Assembly: GCA_002358575.1 (NCBI GenBank)
Contig: DEPD01000190.1
Location: 28,638-45,623, forward strand
Source: Lachnospiraceae bacterium UBA3401
GTDB lineage: Bacteria > Bacillota > Clostridia > Lachnospirales > Lachnospiraceae
DNA length: 16,986 bases
Reading direction: 5' to 3'
Below the pieces are notes generated by a model that worked only from the letters and a program-made list of their open reading frames with translations, was not told the DNA's origin and did no database searches. Positions within the stretch are counted from its first letter, which is position 1. Each line of letters begins with the position of its first letter. The translations under genes were made by a program, and so were the position numbers. Below, piece after piece: positions 16,132 through 16,986 of the stretch.

Positions 16132-16635
16132 CTATTGCATAAGTATTTCCGGTTCACATTCCAATGCTCTTGCAAGTTTTCGGACAAGCGTTTCTGGCTG
16201 TCTTGTCAAATCACAGAATGCTTCCTCACAATTTCGTACCGCTGCCACACTGTATCCCATCCGCTCTGCAATCTGCTGCCTTGTTTTGCCCAATTCTAAC
16301 CGTCTCATCTTTACGGGAGAAATTTTATCAAACCGAATATATAGACTCCTGCCGTCAAATTTTACTGTGTTGACCAACTGGACCAGCTCACCAGAATTTC
16401 CCATACTATCCTTGTCAACCTTATACATGGATGCTATCTTTGTCATCATTTTTTTCATCAGAGTTTCGTCATCATAATGCCCCAGATTTTCTTCTGGTAT
16501 GTACAAATCAATATAAAGCGCTTTCAGCTCTGCAACTTGTTCCTCATCCAGCTTTATCACATAATTTGCCTCTTTGGCAACATAATACAACGATAATACC
16601 TTACTCCAGAATGCATCTTTATTAAATCCTGCCAT
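16132..16635 (-). CDS. Regulator with C-terminal XRE-like helix-turn-helix
   Basis: 167 residues from an ATG preceded by GGAGGG five bases away. The N-terminal 100 residues form a helical, acidic region followed by short strands (VNTVKFDGRSLYIRFD) that I do not recognise. Residues about 106-163 form a Cro/CI-like HTH: SPVKMRRLELGKTRQQIAERMGYSVAAVRNCEEAF, then VRKLARALECEPEILM. A DNA-binding domain at the C-terminus is less usual for this class, where it is normally N-terminal. The gene is transcribed from a fully consensus promoter. The next gene (YihY type) starts 1 to 17 bases after its stop, so the two are likely expressed together. Its target is unknown and could be its own promoter. Confidence 0.8.
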   Translation of the reverse strand: MAGFNKDAFWSKVLSLYYVAKEANYVIKLDEEQVAELKALYIDLYIPEENLGHYDDETLMKKMMTKIASMYKVDKDSMGNSGELVQLVNTVKFDGRSLYIRFDKISPVKMRRLELGKTRQQIAERMGYSVAAVRNCEEAFCDLTRQPETLVRKLARALECEPEILMQ

Positions 16636-16703
16636 TGTGGCCCTCCATTATTTTCTACTGGAATCACAAAATTTCCGAAAATCCTTATTTTTCAGATAAC
16701 ATA

Positions 16704-16732
16704 ATTATACGCCCCTAAAAGACTACTGTCAA
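16704..16732 (-). promoter_or_regulatory. Perfect consensus sigma-A promoter for the regulator/YihY operon
   Basis: On the minus strand, TTGACA (16732-16727), exactly 17 bases, then TATAAT (16709-16704). Both hexamers match consensus fully. Transcription would begin near 16697 with a leader of about 60 bases. Confidence 0.88.
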
Positions 16733-16786
16733 TTCCTATCTCAGAAGGTTTAATGGCGTGACAATAACTTAATTGACTTATTTACT

Positions 16787-16986
16787 GGTTACAATTCAGC
16801 CTCAGGACTTTGCATTTACTGCAAAGTCCATGGAATAACGTAGTGATTGAGAAGCATCAAGCCACCACGAAGTGGTTTTGCATGACTTGATGCTTGTAAC
16901 CGGAGACCGAAGGCTGAACTGTGGTTACAATTCATACCCACGCCAGATTTCGTATTGATTTATGATGATTTGGTGTGAATTGCAAC
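16787..16986. repeat. Structured non-coding repeat element (runs off the window)
   Basis: This gene-free block is dense in perfect inverted repeats. GGTTACAATTCA occurs at 16787-16798 and again at 16923-16934, and an inverted near-copy ends the window (TGAATTGCAAC, 16976-16986). Between them are an outer stem (TTCAGCCT 16795-16802 with AGGCTGAA 16911-16918), a 10-bp hairpin (16805-16814 with 16820-16829, loop TTTAC), and a second 10-bp stem (16852-16861 with 16886-16895) holding an inner ACCAC-GAA-GTGGT hairpin. A CGG-AGA-CCG mini-hairpin lies at 16901-16909. It may be a MITE-like or REP-like genomic repeat or a structured RNA. I cannot name a family. Confidence 0.6.

Noticed and set aside
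16787..16986. CRISPR array
   Set aside because: The GTTACAATTCA repeats are too few, unevenly spaced and partly inverted, and no cas gene is in the window.

Overview
The window looks like a chromosomal segment of a low-GC Gram-positive Clostridia, most likely Lachnospiraceae. The reasons are strong AGGAGG-type ribosome binding sites, a lipobox lipoprotein, sigma-A type promoters with 17-base spacers, a GH2 beta-galactosidase next to a GPH-family symporter and an AraC regulator, and hybrid kinase plus solute-binding protein pairs. This assignment is inference from style and gene families; no rRNA or tRNA is present to confirm it.

Layout. (1) 1-975: two gene remnants, an Ig-like surface-protein fragment (minus) and an XRE-type regulator fragment (plus). 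Both lost their 5' ends at one junction near 700-706. (2) 1021-5029: a minus-strand sensory operon of a hybrid histidine kinase (HisKA, HATPase, REC, REC) translationally linked to a solute-binding lipoprotein. It has a TTGACC-17-TATAAT promoter and a perfect 17-bp hairpin terminator. No ABC permease is present. (3) 5026-8489: four genes that look like the ATPase end of an extracellular contractile injection system (eCIS). They are an 80-residue stub resembling the C-terminus of a DUF4255/Pvc16 tail-terminator protein, a beta-rich 233-residue protein, an Afp15/Pvc15-like AAA+ ATPase, and a stand-alone DUF4157 (eCIS core domain) protein. No tube, sheath, baseplate or spike gene is present. (4) 8665-14317: a galactoside unit of LacZ-type beta-galactosidase and GPH symporter on minus, and a divergent AraC regulator on plus. 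(5) 14508-15105: an anchored SH3b protein with its own promoter. (6) 15114-16732: an XRE-like regulator and a YihY/BrkB membrane protein transcribed from a fully consensus promoter. (7) 16787-16986: a non-coding block of nested perfect hairpins and repeats that runs off the window.

The two observations most worth following are the eCIS-like module without structural genes, and a 19-base motif. The motif occurs as an inverted pair in the lacZ/araC promoter region and again as an inverted pair just upstream of the DUF4157 gene. It suggests that a galactoside-linked regulator may also control the eCIS-type gene. Both rest on reading the sequence by eye, without database searches.
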